From positions 59,375-123,374 of the forward strand of contig JANQKC010000004.1 in assembly GCA_028281325.1 (NCBI GenBank): a stretch of DNA of 64,000 nucleotides, read 5' to 3'. Source of the DNA: Alphaproteobacteria bacterium (lineage in GTDB: Bacteria > Pseudomonadota > Alphaproteobacteria > UBA8366). Under the pieces are notes generated by a model, which was not told where the DNA came from, made no database searches, and saw only the letters and a list, made by a program, of their open reading frames with translations. Within the stretch, counting starts at the first letter, position 1. Each line of letters begins with the position of its first letter. Position numbers and translations under genes: made by a program. Positions 26,314 through 35,339 of the stretch are shown one piece after another.

Positions 26314-27294
26314 ATGTCGACCGAAGAAGAAGACCTGACAATCGATCCGGCATTCCAGCCGAGTGCCGACGATGTGTCCTTTGATCTCCAGCGGGCTCTT
26401 TCGTCCGTCGTGGCGTTGCGGTCCCAGATTTCCGAGGATGCGTTGACCGCCTCCATGCTCGGGACCGAGCGGGCGGGGCATGGCGTCGTGATCGGCGAAA
26501 AGGGTCTGGTTCTGACGGTCGGATATCTCGTGACCGAAGCCGAATCGATCTGGCTGGTCGATATCAACGGCCTCGCGGTGCCCGGGCACGCGCTGGGGTA
26601 TGACCAGGAAACCGGCTTCGGGTTGGTCCAGGCGCTTGGCCAATTGAATGTTCCCGCGCTGCCGATGGGCAGTTCCAGCGATCTTGCGGTCGGCGATCCG
26701 GTCATTCTGGCCGGCCATGGCGGTGCGGAAAATGCGATCAAGGCGAAGGTCGTTTCAAAGCGGGAATTCGCCGGATACTGGGAATACGTTCTCGACGAAG
26801 GCATTTTCACGTCGCCGCCGCATCCGTCGTGGGGCGGGGCGGCCTTGATCAACGCGAATGGCGAACTCTGCGGGATCGGTTCGCTGTTTGTGCAGCAATC
26901 GCTGCCGGGCAGCGAACGGCACGACGGAAACCTGATCATCCCGATCGACCTGCTGAAGCCGATTCTCGACGAGATCATGCAGTTCGGCCGGCGGCAAAAA
27001 GCGCCACGGCCTTGGCTCGGCATGATCACGACCGAAGTCAACGATGCGCTCGTCGTGGCGGGTCTCGTGGATGGCGGCCCGGCGGACGAGTCCGGCATCT
27101 CGATTGGGGACATCGTGCTGGGGGTCAATGGCGAACCGGTCACCGATCTCGCCAACATGTTCCGCCAGATCTGGGCGCTGGGGTCGGCCGGAACGCAGGT
27201 TCCCCTGAACCTGCAGCGCGGTGCGGACCAAATGGACGTGGTGGTGCAGTCGGTCAGCCGCTACGACATGCTGAAGGCGCCGAACCTGCACTGA
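26314..27294 (+). CDS. HtrA/Deg-like protein with PDZ domain and lost catalytic triad
   Basis: The 326-residue protein aligns in motif order with S1C trypsin-like proteases followed by one PDZ domain (about 230-315). All three catalytic positions look replaced. The TNNHVV block reads TVGYLV (His to Tyr). The DPRTDIA block reads DQETGFG (Asp to Gly). The GNSGGAL block reads PSWGGAAL (no Ser nucleophile). Fold residues such as GHGVVIGEKGLVLT and NANGELCGI remain. It is therefore probably a non-proteolytic binding protein. No signal peptide is visible, unlike periplasmic HtrA. I chose ATG 26314 (MSTEEED); ATG 26242 is possible. It is not part of an obvious operon. Confidence 0.75.
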   Translation: MSTEEEDLTIDPAFQPSADDVSFDLQRALSSVVALRSQISEDALTASMLGTERAGHGVVIGEKGLVLTVGYLVTEAESIWLVDINGLAVPGHALGYDQETGFGLVQALGQLNVPALPMGSSSDLAVGDPVILAGHGGAENAIKAKVVSKREFAGYWEYVLDEGIFTSPPHPSWGGAALINANGELCGIGSLFVQQSLPGSERHDGNLIIPIDLLKPILDEIMQFGRRQKAPRPWLGMITTEVNDALVVAGLVDGGPADESGISIGDIVLGVNGEPVTDLANMFRQIWALGSAGTQVPLNLQRGADQMDVVVQSVSRYDMLKAPNLH

Positions 27295-27422
27295 TCGGGG
27301 CCGCCTAGGGCAATTTGTCCGGACAAACCGTTGACAGCAGACCTATAGGGTCAATAATCGCGGGACGCAGGACACAGGGGCTTTATCGCTCTCGTGGCGG
27401 GCAAATGTGCGAGGAAAACGTC

Positions 27423-28442
27423 ATGTCTTCCCAGGAATTACACGTCATCGACGATCCGGCCGCATGGAAATCGACGGATTTCGAGACGCCGCGAAGCTGG
27501 GTCCGCACCCTGACCCCGGCCATGATCGACGATGTGGAGTCGGCGATGCGCGGGGTAATGAACGCGGATATCCCGCTCCGGAACATCCGGCGCGCGCAAT
27601 TCCCGCTCAGTGCGGCGTCGGAGTTGGTGGAAGCGGCGCATGCGGACCTGAACGAAGGCCGGGGCTTCACCGTGATCGGCGGCTGGCCGGTCGACCGGTT
27701 TTCCCTCGAAGAGAACCGGATCGCCTATGCCGGTCTCTCCGCGCATCTCGGCGAGATTGTCGTCCAGAATTACGAGGGCGATTACGTCGTCGACGTGATC
27801 GACAAGGGTATTCCCTACAGCCACAAGTCGCGCGGCTACAGCAGCAACAAGCTGCTGCCGTTTCATACGGACGGTTGCGACTATGTCGGCCTGCTGTGCG
27901 TCGGCATGCCGGCCGAGGGCGGGCTCAGCCTGCTGACCAGCGCCACCGCGGTCTACAACGAGATCGTGCGCACGCGGCCCGCGTATATCGAGACGTTGAT
28001 GCGCGGCTTCTATCATCACCGGCGCGGCCAGCACGATCCGGGCGAGCCGCCGTTGTCGCCAGAGCGCATCCCGGTCTTCAGTTTCCACGATGGCTACCTG
28101 CACTGCTGCTACAACCGCAACCCGATCGACTGGGCCCAAAAGGAAGGCGTCACGCTGTCGGATCATGAGGTCGAGGTGCTGGACTATTTCGATGAGATTT
28201 GCGCGCGGCCGGACATGCAGTTGTCGATGGATTTGCAGAAGGGCGATATGCAGTTCCTTAACAACTACCTCATCCTGCATTCCCGCACGGGGTATCGCGA
28301 CGGCGCCGATGCCAAGCGCCATCTCGTACGGCTTTGGCTCGGTGATTCAACGGGCCGGCGCAACGGGTTGAGCTTGCTGGATCTTTACGTTCCAGGCGCA
28401 TCGCGCTTCGCCGCCGTATCGGGAACCGCGTCCAACGCGTGA
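27423..28442 (+). CDS. TauD/TfdA-family 2-oxoglutarate/Fe(II) dioxygenase
   Basis: The 339-residue protein has the facial triad H148-x-D150 in PFHTDG and H286 in LILHSRTGYRD, with an Arg for 2-oxoglutarate in HLVRLWLG near 303. It would hydroxylate a substrate with O2 and 2-oxoglutarate, giving succinate and CO2. Length and blocks resemble members acting on sulfonates, betaines or aromatic ethers, and the substrate is not determinable. ATG 27423 follows GAGGAAAACG; upstream in-frame starts are not supported. An ornithine cyclodeaminase-like gene follows 56 bp downstream on the same strand and may be co-transcribed. Confidence 0.88.
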   Translation: MSSQELHVIDDPAAWKSTDFETPRSWVRTLTPAMIDDVESAMRGVMNADIPLRNIRRAQFPLSAASELVEAAHADLNEGRGFTVIGGWPVDRFSLEENRIAYAGLSAHLGEIVVQNYEGDYVVDVIDKGIPYSHKSRGYSSNKLLPFHTDGCDYVGLLCVGMPAEGGLSLLTSATAVYNEIVRTRPAYIETLMRGFYHHRRGQHDPGEPPLSPERIPVFSFHDGYLHCCYNRNPIDWAQKEGVTLSDHEVEVLDYFDEICARPDMQLSMDLQKGDMQFLNNYLILHSRTGYRDGADAKRHLVRLWLGDSTGRRNGLSLLDLYVPGASRFAAVSGTASNA

Positions 28443-28498
28443 TCCTGTGTGATTTGCGTTGACCGTCATGGCGTTTAGCGCCCTATGATGCCGGCATC

Positions 28499-29446
28499 AT
28501 GATTCAAGTTGATGAAGCGCGCACCCGCGCCCTGTTGCCCTGGCGACCGCTCGTCGAGGCGATCCGCGAAATCTTCCGTGCCGACTGCGAGATGCCGGCC
28601 AAACACCAGCATTTCATCGAGGTGCCGGGCGAGCGGGACGGCAAGCTGATGCTGATGCCCGCCTGGTCGGCGGGCGGGAACATCGCGGTGAAGATCGTCG
28701 ATGTGTTTCCCGGAAACGCGGAGCGTGGCATTCCGGCGGTCAATGGCGCGGTGCTGTTGCTCGACGGTACGAACGGGCAGGTTCTGGCCTTGATCGACGG
28801 CGGGGAAGTCACCGCTCGGCGCACCGCGGCGACGTCGGCGTTGGCCGCGGACTACCTGGCGCGGCCGGATAGCAGCCATCTCGTTGTCCTGGGGACGGGC
28901 CGCATCGCCGCCGACAACCTCGTGGACGCCCATGCATCGGTCCGGCCGATCCGGCGCGTGACCTTTTGGGGCCGTACGGCCGGGAAGGCGGAAGCCGCCG
29001 CGGCGAAGGCGCGCGATGGCGGATACGCCGCCGCCGCGACGACCGATCTGGCCACGGCGGTCGGGGAGGCGGATATCGTGTCGACCGCCACGATCGCGCA
29101 GGAACCGGTCCTGCACGGCGACTGGCTGCGGCCGGGGACGCATGTCGATCTGCTCGGCAACTATTCCGCTGAGAGCCGGGAAGCCGACGATACGGTGATC
29201 GCGCGCGGCACGGTGTTCATCGATACGCCGGCGGCGCTGAAATCGACCGGGGATCTCGTTCTGCCGCTCGCCTCTGGCGTGTTGAAAGAAGACGATATCG
29301 CCGCCGATCTCTTCGCGCTGACGCGGGGCGCGCATCCCGGCCGTCGCGACGATGCGGAAATTACGGTCTTCAAGTCGGTGGGGGCGGCGGTGGAAGACCT
29401 TGCCGCGGCCCAGTTGGTCTACGCTCAGAGTCAGGCCGAACCCTAG
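28499..29446 (+). CDS. Ornithine cyclodeaminase / mu-crystallin family protein
   Basis: The 315-residue protein shows the family signature: KIVDVFPGN, GGEVTARRTAATSALAADYL, the dinucleotide loop VLGTGRIAADN and the late VFKSVGAAVEDLAAA. Members are ornithine cyclodeaminases, imine reductases or alanine dehydrogenases, so the reaction is not fixed. It follows a TauD-type dioxygenase gene closely. Its TAG stop and that of the convergent dehydrogenase gene share one CTAG at 29443-29446. Confidence 0.88.
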   Translation: MIQVDEARTRALLPWRPLVEAIREIFRADCEMPAKHQHFIEVPGERDGKLMLMPAWSAGGNIAVKIVDVFPGNAERGIPAVNGAVLLLDGTNGQVLALIDGGEVTARRTAATSALAADYLARPDSSHLVVLGTGRIAADNLVDAHASVRPIRRVTFWGRTAGKAEAAAAKARDGGYAAAATTDLATAVGEADIVSTATIAQEPVLHGDWLRPGTHVDLLGNYSAESREADDTVIARGTVFIDTPAALKSTGDLVLPLASGVLKEDDIAADLFALTRGAHPGRRDDAEITVFKSVGAAVEDLAAAQLVYAQSQAEP

Positions 29447-30501
29447 CCTTCGATCCGTTTCGCGACGGCGTCGCCGAAGGCGTCGGTGCCGAGCGGCCCG
29501 CCAAGATCGGTCGTCCGGCCCGATTCCTCACCGAGTTGCGCCTCGATGATGTCGTCGATCCGCTTGGCCGCCTCGCGCAGTTCCGGGCGGTCGTGGCGCG
29601 TGCCCAGCCAGTCCAACAGCATGCCGCAGGAGAGGATCATGGCCGTCGGGTTGGCGATGTTCTGACCGGCGATGTCGGGGGCCGATCCGTGCGCCGCCTG
29701 GGCGATGCAGTGTTCGGCCCCCGCATTGATCGACGGGCCGAGCCCCAAGCCGCCCGACAGTTCGGCGGCGAGGTCGGACAGGATGTCGCCATACATGTTG
29801 GTGGTGACGATCACGTCGAAGAACTCCGGTTTCCGCACCAGCAGGGCGGCCATCGCATCGATGAAATACTCGTCGATGTCGAGTTTGTAGTCCGACGCCA
29901 CGTCCTTCACCGTGTCGGCGAACAGCCCGTCCGACAGTTTCATCACGTTGCCCTTGTGGACAATGGTGAGCTTGCCGCTGCGTTGCGCCGCCAGCTTGCA
30001 GGCCGCCTCGGCGATGCGGGCGGAGCCTTCGCGCGTGATCTTGCGCATGGAAATCGCCAGGTCTTCGGTGGGCATGAACTCGCCGCGGCCGACCGCCATG
30101 TTGCGGTCGGCGTAGAAGCCTTCGGTATTCTCGCGTGCGATCACCACGTCCATTTCCTTCACATGCGCCGGCACGCCGGGACGCACGCGGGAAGGACGGA
30201 TATTGGCGAACAAGTCCAGGGCCTTGCGGGTGCCGCCGGATGGATTGACCCCGCCGTCCTCCGGTGCGGGATAGATCGCCGTGTCCAGCGGCCCCAGGAT
30301 GACGCCGTCGCTCGCCTTCATTTTGGCGACCGTTTCGTCGGGGAAGGTATGGCCTTGGCTTTCCAGGCTTTCCAATCCGATTTCACCGTATTCCAGGTCG
30401 AGGCCGAGGTTGAATCGGCGGCTCACCGCTTGGACGACGGTTTCGGCGGCGGAAACGATTTCGGGGCCGATGCCGTCTCCCTTGAGGACGAGTATTTTCA
30501 T
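29443..30501 (-). CDS. Isocitrate/isopropylmalate dehydrogenase-family beta-decarboxylating dehydrogenase
   Basis: The 352-residue protein matches the NAD(P)- and metal-dependent family: GDGIGPEI at 9-16, the substrate-binding blocks NIRPSR and IARENTEGFYADR, the catalytic Lys block HKGNVMKLSDGLF, the metal-binding IVTTNMYGDILSD, and AQAAHGSAPDIAGQNIANPTA near the cofactor site. The substrate may be tartrate, isopropylmalate, homoisocitrate or another beta-hydroxyacid, and no leu genes are adjacent. It lies 68 bp downstream of a lipoprotein gene on the same strand. Confidence 0.9.
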   Translation of the reverse strand: MKILVLKGDGIGPEIVSAAETVVQAVSRRFNLGLDLEYGEIGLESLESQGHTFPDETVAKMKASDGVILGPLDTAIYPAPEDGGVNPSGGTRKALDLFANIRPSRVRPGVPAHVKEMDVVIARENTEGFYADRNMAVGRGEFMPTEDLAISMRKITREGSARIAEAACKLAAQRSGKLTIVHKGNVMKLSDGLFADTVKDVASDYKLDIDEYFIDAMAALLVRKPEFFDVIVTTNMYGDILSDLAAELSGGLGLGPSINAGAEHCIAQAAHGSAPDIAGQNIANPTAMILSCGMLLDWLGTRHDRPELREAAKRIDDIIEAQLGEESGRTTDLGGPLGTDAFGDAVAKRIEG

Positions 30502-30569
30502 GTCTTTTTATATCCTTAGAGTCTGGGATTCAGAGAGTCGATGAGCCGGTGCCGATGGGGAAACGACCG

Positions 30570-31094
30570 TTAGCCCCGCGGGCGCCGCTCGACCATTTCG
30601 GACGATTTGATGTACCAGGGGGTGGCATCGTCGCGGCAGACGAGCAAGTCTTCGGTTGCGACTTCGGACGCGGTGGTGACCTCGCTGCGCAAAATCCGGC
30701 AGGTGGAGGTGGCCTGCAGGTCGACCTCGTTGAGACGTGTCATCTTACCCGTCGTGCCGGTGTTGGGGTTCGACCACTCGATGGGCTGGCCGCGCGGCGC
30801 GACGGCGGCTTTGTCGATGGCCTTGTCGAAGAAGACGGTATCCCGTTTGGCGAGATACGGCGCGGCCACCACGCCCACGGCGACGCCGGTGAGACCGAGC
30901 CCGGCTTCCGCGGCGGAACTGCCGATGGCGGAGCCTGCCATGAGGCCGGCCGTGCCGGCGGCCAGCGGGACGCCGACCCGATGGGGGTTTTCGTTGATGT
31001 AGTCGACCGTGTCGGCGCAGCCGGCGACGAGGCCGGCCATGCCGATCGCTGCCAAGATCGAGGCTACGGCGCGGTTTTTCCGTTTGTGGATCAA
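30570..31094 (-). CDS. Outer-membrane-type lipoprotein with glycine-zipper segment
   Basis: The 174-residue protein starts at TTG 31094, chosen because AAAGGAA lies 7 bases upstream and a signal peptide follows directly. The lipobox is GLVAGC, at about residues 23-28. A Gly/Ala-rich hydrophobic zipper (about 45-80) precedes a domain containing WSNPNTGTTGKMTRLNEV, a later CRILR Cys and a CRDDATPWYI block. This pattern resembles 17-kDa surface-antigen-like lipoproteins. It should sit in the outer membrane or periplasm. A longer opening to 31364 overlaps the tam gene and is rejected. Confidence 0.8.
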   Translation of the reverse strand: MIHKRKNRAVASILAAIGMAGLVAGCADTVDYINENPHRVGVPLAAGTAGLMAGSAIGSSAAEAGLGLTGVAVGVVAAPYLAKRDTVFFDKAIDKAAVAPRGQPIEWSNPNTGTTGKMTRLNEVDLQATSTCRILRSEVTTASEVATEDLLVCRDDATPWYIKSSEMVERRPRG

Positions 31095-31116
31095 TCGACT
31101 GTTCCTTTCGGACCGT

Positions 31117-31881
31117 TCAGGCTTTCGCGACCATGAAGAGCCGGTTGAAGGGAAAAATGGTCTTCCCGTCCGCTTGTTTCGGATAGGCCTCGCGCAAACG
31201 GCGTTTATACTCGGCTTCGAAGTCGCTTCGCTGCATTTCATCGAGCGGTTCCAGGAATTGCGGCAGCCACGTCCCCTTGGTGAATTCCGCCACCGGATCG
31301 TCGCCTTCCACGACCTGTTGATACTGGATCTTCCAGATATCGAGTTCCTGGACCCGGGGTGCAAGCAGCTCGTAGTAAAAACCCGGCTCCTTGGTCGGCG
31401 GTTCCTTGATCAGCGGCTCGATCGCCGCCCGCCATGGGCCGCCGCGTGCGACTTCCTCGATCATCGTATGCGACGGTTCCCGGAAATTTGCCGGCATCTG
31501 GACGGCGAAATACCCGCCGGGTTTGACGTGACCGAGGAGGGTGGGGAACAACGTCTCATGATGATCCAGCCAGTGCATCGCCGCGTTCGAAAACAACACG
31601 TCGACCTTGGCATCCGGCTGCCACGTGGCGATGTCGCCTTCCGACCATTCGATGTCGGGGCTTTCCTGCCGTGCGCGTTCGAGCATTTCCGGCGAGCTGT
31701 CCACCGCCACGATCCGGGCGTTGGGCCACGTTTGGCGGAGGATCTTCGTCCCGTTGCCGGCGCCGCATCCCAAATCGACCACGAAGTCCGGCTCTTCCGC
31801 CGGGATACGCGCGAGCAGGTCGAGGACGGGCCGCAGTCGGTGTCCGGCGAAGGCAAGGTATTGACGGGGATCCCAGGTCAT
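31117..31881 (-). CDS. tam: Trans-aconitate 2-methyltransferase
   Basis: The 254-residue SAM methyltransferase resembles E. coli Tam over its whole length: WDPRQYLAFAGHRLRP at the start, the SAM loop VVDLGCGAGNGT, IVAVDSSPEMLE, FSNAAMHWLDHHETLFP, VQMPANFREPSH, VDIW/LDIW-type and late FPFNRLFMVA blocks. Tam methylates trans-aconitate formed from spontaneous cis-aconitate isomerisation, which relieves aconitase inhibition. Its ATG overlaps the upstream monooxygenase stop by 4 bp (31878-31881). It acts in the cytoplasm. Confidence 0.9.
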   Translation of the reverse strand: MTWDPRQYLAFAGHRLRPVLDLLARIPAEEPDFVVDLGCGAGNGTKILRQTWPNARIVAVDSSPEMLERARQESPDIEWSEGDIATWQPDAKVDVLFSNAAMHWLDHHETLFPTLLGHVKPGGYFAVQMPANFREPSHTMIEEVARGGPWRAAIEPLIKEPPTKEPGFYYELLAPRVQELDIWKIQYQQVVEGDDPVAEFTKGTWLPQFLEPLDEMQRSDFEAEYKRRLREAYPKQADGKTIFPFNRLFMVAKA

Positions 31882-32924
31882 TCCGCGGCTTCCCTTTCTT
31901 GTTGTCCCGGCTCCAAGGCGAAGGCGTCCGCCAGCAGCGCGTAGGACCGTTTGCGCGCTTCGAAATCGTAGACATTCGTGAGGACGATCAACTCGTCGAC
32001 ATCGTACCGGTCGGCGAGTTCCAGTAATTGTGCTTTTACCTGCTCCGGATCGCCCAGGATCGTGCGGGCGCGGTTATGGTCGACCCGCTGCTGTTCCGGC
32101 GGGGAATACCGGTAGGCTTCCGCTTCCTCGATCGACGGCATCGGCCCGTGATATCCCTGATCGGCTTTCAGCCGTTGCAGGTCGCGGGTCTTGGTGATGC
32201 GCTCGGCCTCCGCCTCGGTATCCGCACAGACCACGAAGACGCCGATATTGCCGGTCGGCTCCGGGACACCGGGCGAGGGTTGGAATTTCTCGAAATAGGA
32301 TTTCATGACCGTCTCGCCGCCGACGGGATTGATGAAATGCGCGAAGGAAAAGGCGAGGCCGAAATGCGCCGCGTAGGCGCCGCTGTAGTCACTCGACCCC
32401 AACAGCCAAATCGGCGGGACGTTCTCGATTTTCGGCCGGGCCTTGACCTGGCCCAGCGGGTGATCGGCCGGGATCGAGTCGGTGAGGAATCCGCTCAGAT
32501 CCTGGATCATGTTCGGAAAATACTCGGCGCCGATCTTTGACCCGTAGGCCAGCGCCCGGGACGTTGCGAAGTCGCTGCCCGGCGCGCGGCCGATTCCCAG
32601 ATCGACCCGGCCGGGGAACAGCGTTTCGAGCAGCCGGAAATTCTCCGCAACCTTGTAAGGGCTGTAATGCGGCAGCATGACGCCGCCCGATCCGACCCGG
32701 ATATGGTCGGTTTCCGCGGCGATCCGGGTGATCATGATTTCGGGCGAGGGGCCGGCGAGACCTTCGCTGCCGTGGTGTTCGGCAAGCCAATAGCGATGAT
32801 AGCCCAGGGCTTCGGTATGCTGCGCCAATTCGATTGACTCGTTCAGCGCGTCCGCGGCGGTGCCGCCCGCCCGAATCGGGGACTGGTCGAGGACGCTGAG
32901 CCGAACGGTGCGATTTTCCGCCAT
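31878..32924 (-). CDS. LLM-class flavin-dependent monooxygenase (luciferase-like)
   Basis: The 348-residue protein belongs to the bacterial luciferase-like superfamily in the YhbW-type subgroup. Blocks are LSVLDQSPIRAGGT near the start, YHRYWLAEHH, VGSGGVMLPHYSPYKVAENF, DLGIGRAPGSD, and IWLLGSSDYSGAYAA. It would use reduced FMN and O2 on an unknown substrate. It is the first gene of a minus-strand run with tam, a lipoprotein and a dehydrogenase. It is divergent from the DUF3572 gene. Confidence 0.9.
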   Translation of the reverse strand: MAENRTVRLSVLDQSPIRAGGTAADALNESIELAQHTEALGYHRYWLAEHHGSEGLAGPSPEIMITRIAAETDHIRVGSGGVMLPHYSPYKVAENFRLLETLFPGRVDLGIGRAPGSDFATSRALAYGSKIGAEYFPNMIQDLSGFLTDSIPADHPLGQVKARPKIENVPPIWLLGSSDYSGAYAAHFGLAFSFAHFINPVGGETVMKSYFEKFQPSPGVPEPTGNIGVFVVCADTEAEAERITKTRDLQRLKADQGYHGPMPSIEEAEAYRYSPPEQQRVDHNRARTILGDPEQVKAQLLELADRYDVDELIVLTNVYDFEARKRSYALLADAFALEPGQQEREAAE

Positions 32925-33014
32925 GGATGACTTTCATGCGTTGCGGTGGCACTCTTGGCCACGGGCAATTCGATAGATATAGCGCGGAATCCGCCGGAGG
33001 TCACAATCCCGCAA

Positions 33015-33284
33015 TTGGATACAGATAACGCGGAAGCGTTGGCTTTGCGCGCCTTGGCCTATGTAGCCGGGGATGAGGAGCGGCTGCGTCGGTTTCTGCT
33101 GCTGAGCGGGGTAACGCTGGACGAGTTGCGCGACCGTGCCGGCGACCCGAGGACGCTCTCCGGCGTGCTCGATCACCTGTTGTCCGACGAGCGTCTGTTG
33201 ATGGCCTTCGCCGAGGCGGAAGCGATCGATCCCGCCCTGATCGCGTCATCCCGGCGGTTCCTGCCGGGCGTGCCGATCGAGTAG
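33015..33284 (+). CDS. DUF3572-family protein
   Basis: The small all-helical protein matches DUF3572 through AEALALRALAYVAGDEERLRRFL, LRDRAGDP and VLDHLLSDERLLMAFAEAE. The family is found in Alphaproteobacteria and has no known function. The start is uncertain. TTG 33015 gives a product beginning at the conserved region but has its GGAGG 14 bases upstream. GTG 32946 would give 112 residues and nearly abut the divergent monooxygenase gene. It is 6 bp upstream of the O-GlcNAc transferase start. Confidence 0.75.
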   Translation: MDTDNAEALALRALAYVAGDEERLRRFLLLSGVTLDELRDRAGDPRTLSGVLDHLLSDERLLMAFAEAEAIDPALIASSRRFLPGVPIE

Positions 33285-33290
33285 ACGCCC

Positions 33291-35339
33291 GTGGATGCGC
33301 CGCAAGAAACACTGATCGACCGGGCCCAAGCCGCCATCGCCGCCGGGCGTCTGGCCGATGCCGAGCAGTTGGCGCTGCAGGCCGCCGCCGCGGACGAAAC
33401 AGGCAGCCATGGGCTGCTTGCCCAGATCTATCTGCATGCCGGTAACCTGTCGGAAGCCGAAGGGTATGCCCGCAAGGCGCTGGCCCATAGCCCCGACGAT
33501 GCGGTGACAACCGCCTATCTCGGTGCGATCCTCATGGCGTTGGGACGGCCGGAATTGGCGCTCACGGCCTATCGCGATGCCGTGTCGCTTCAGCCGGGCA
33601 ATGCCGTCCTGCAGAACGAGCTTGGGAACGCCTTATCCGCGGTTGGCGCGCACGAGGATGCCGTCGCCGTGCTGCGCCGCGCGATCGAGTTGCGCGCGGA
33701 TGTGCCGGAAATCCACAACAATCTGGGCAATGTCCTGCGGGAAGTGGGCGACCTCGACGCGGCCACGGCGTGTTATCGCACGGCCTTGTCGCTGCGCGCC
33801 GACTATCCCGAGGCGCTCAACAATCTCGGCGTCGTGCTTCAGGAACAGCGCGATACCGATGGCGCGATCGACGCCTTCCGGCGGGCACTGGCGCTGCAGT
33901 CGGCCAATGCGCTGGCGCATACGCATCTCGGCACAGCGCTTGCCGCAAAGGGGGAATTGACGGCGGCCGCGGCGGCGCATCGCGAGGCGTTGCGTTACAA
34001 TTCGCGCCTCGCATCGGCACACAACAATCTGGGGATCGTGCTGAAGGATCAGGGCGATTTCGTCGCCGCGCGGGAGGCGTATAGGGCGGCGGTGGCGGCG
34101 GATGGCGACGATCCAAGCTTTCACTCGAACCTGTTGATGAGCCTGTCCTACGATCCGGCAGTCGACGGCGAGACACTGGTCGCGGACCATCGCCGTTGGT
34201 CCAACCGGCACGAACATCCCGAGCCGTTGCCGAAGGACATCGACTGGCAGCCGGACCGTCGGCTGCGGATCGGGTATGTCTCGCCGGATTTTTGGACCCA
34301 TTCGGTGGCCTATTTCATCGAACCGGTCTTGGAACGCCATGACAAGGACCGGTTCGAGACCTTCTGCTACGCCGATGTTGCCCGACCGGACGACACCACG
34401 GCGCGCCTGCGCAACGCCGCCGACCACTGGTGCGATAGCACCGCGTTCGATGATGCCGCGCTGTTCGAGCGTGTCCGTGCCGACCGGATCGATATCCTGA
34501 TCGACCTGACCGGGCACACCGGCGGCAATCGCCTGCCTGTCTTCGGATGCCGCGCCGCGCCGGTACAGATCAGTTGGATCGGCTATCCGGCGACCACCGG
34601 CCTGTCCCAGATGGATTACAGGGTATCGGACGGATGGGCCGATCCGGAGGGCGAAACCGACCGGTTCCACAGCGAGCGCTTGCTGCGGCTGCCGTCGGGT
34701 TTTCTGTGTTACCGGCCGCCGGAGGATGCGCCGGCGCCAATGGATCGCCCGGGCAGGCGGCCGCTCACATTCGGATCCTTCAACAATCTCTCGAAGGTGA
34801 CCGACGAGGTTCTTGCCTTGTGGGCTCGGCTGCTCATCGAATGCCCGGATACACGCCTGCTGCTCAAATCGCGGCAGCTTGCCGACGACGGCGTGCGCGA
34901 CCGGGTGCTGGGCGTCTTCCAGGCGATGGGCGTATCGCCGGACCGGCTGGATCTGCGGACGCGGGTCCGGGATGCGGCGGAGCATCTCGCGCTCTATGGC
35001 GACGTCGATGTGGCGTTGGACACCTTCCCCTATAACGGGACGACGACGACCTGTGAGGCCCTGTGGATGGGCGTGCCGGTCATCGCGCTCGCGGGGTCGC
35101 TGCATGCCGGGCGTGTCGGCGTCAGTTTGCTCAACCAAATCGGCCAACCGGGTTGGGTCGTGGATACGCCGGATGCCTACGTGGCAAAGGCGCTCGCCAT
35201 CGCCGCCGACCCGCCGCGCCGGGCGGTCTTGCGCGACCAAGTGGCTGGCTCTACCCTGGTGGACGCCAAAGGGTTTACCCAGGCATTCGAAGCTGCATTA
35301 ACAACGGTTTGGAGTGAACGGTGCAAAGCGCGGATGTAA
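33291..35339 (+). CDS. TPR-containing O-GlcNAc transferase (SPINDLY/OGT-type, GT41)
   Basis: The 682-residue protein has about seven to eight tetratricopeptide repeats (residues 5-285, with NLGNVLREVGDLDAA and NNLGIVLKDQGDFVAA). The GT41 catalytic region (about 305-670) shows RIGYVSPDFWTHSVAYF, DLTGHTGGNRLPVF, QISWIGYPATTG, FGSFNNLSKV and DTFPYNGTTTTCEALWMGVPV. Homologues transfer a sugar from a nucleotide donor to Ser/Thr of proteins; bacterial targets are mostly unknown. The start is GTG, and its end overlaps the next gene by 19 bp. It is cytoplasmic. No flagellin or other obvious target gene is nearby. Confidence 0.92.
   Translation: MDAPQETLIDRAQAAIAAGRLADAEQLALQAAAADETGSHGLLAQIYLHAGNLSEAEGYARKALAHSPDDAVTTAYLGAILMALGRPELALTAYRDAVSLQPGNAVLQNELGNALSAVGAHEDAVAVLRRAIELRADVPEIHNNLGNVLREVGDLDAATACYRTALSLRADYPEALNNLGVVLQEQRDTDGAIDAFRRALALQSANALAHTHLGTALAAKGELTAAAAAHREALRYNSRLASAHNNLGIVLKDQGDFVAAREAYRAAVAADGDDPSFHSNLLMSLSYDPAVDGETLVADHRRWSNRHEHPEPLPKDIDWQPDRRLRIGYVSPDFWTHSVAYFIEPVLERHDKDRFETFCYADVARPDDTTARLRNAADHWCDSTAFDDAALFERVRADRIDILIDLTGHTGGNRLPVFGCRAAPVQISWIGYPATTGLSQMDYRVSDGWADPEGETDRFHSERLLRLPSGFLCYRPPEDAPAPMDRPGRRPLTFGSFNNLSKVTDEVLALWARLLIECPDTRLLLKSRQLADDGVRDRVLGVFQAMGVSPDRLDLRTRVRDAAEHLALYGDVDVALDTFPYNGTTTTCEALWMGVPVIALAGSLHAGRVGVSLLNQIGQPGWVVDTPDAYVAKALAIAADPPRRAVLRDQVAGSTLVDAKGFTQAFEAALTTVWSERCKARM

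Noticed and set aside
33291..34080. TPR-encoding DNA as a tandem nucleotide repeat
   Set aside because: The periodicity comes from degenerate 34-residue TPR motifs in the protein; the DNA copies are not close enough to be a nucleotide repeat.
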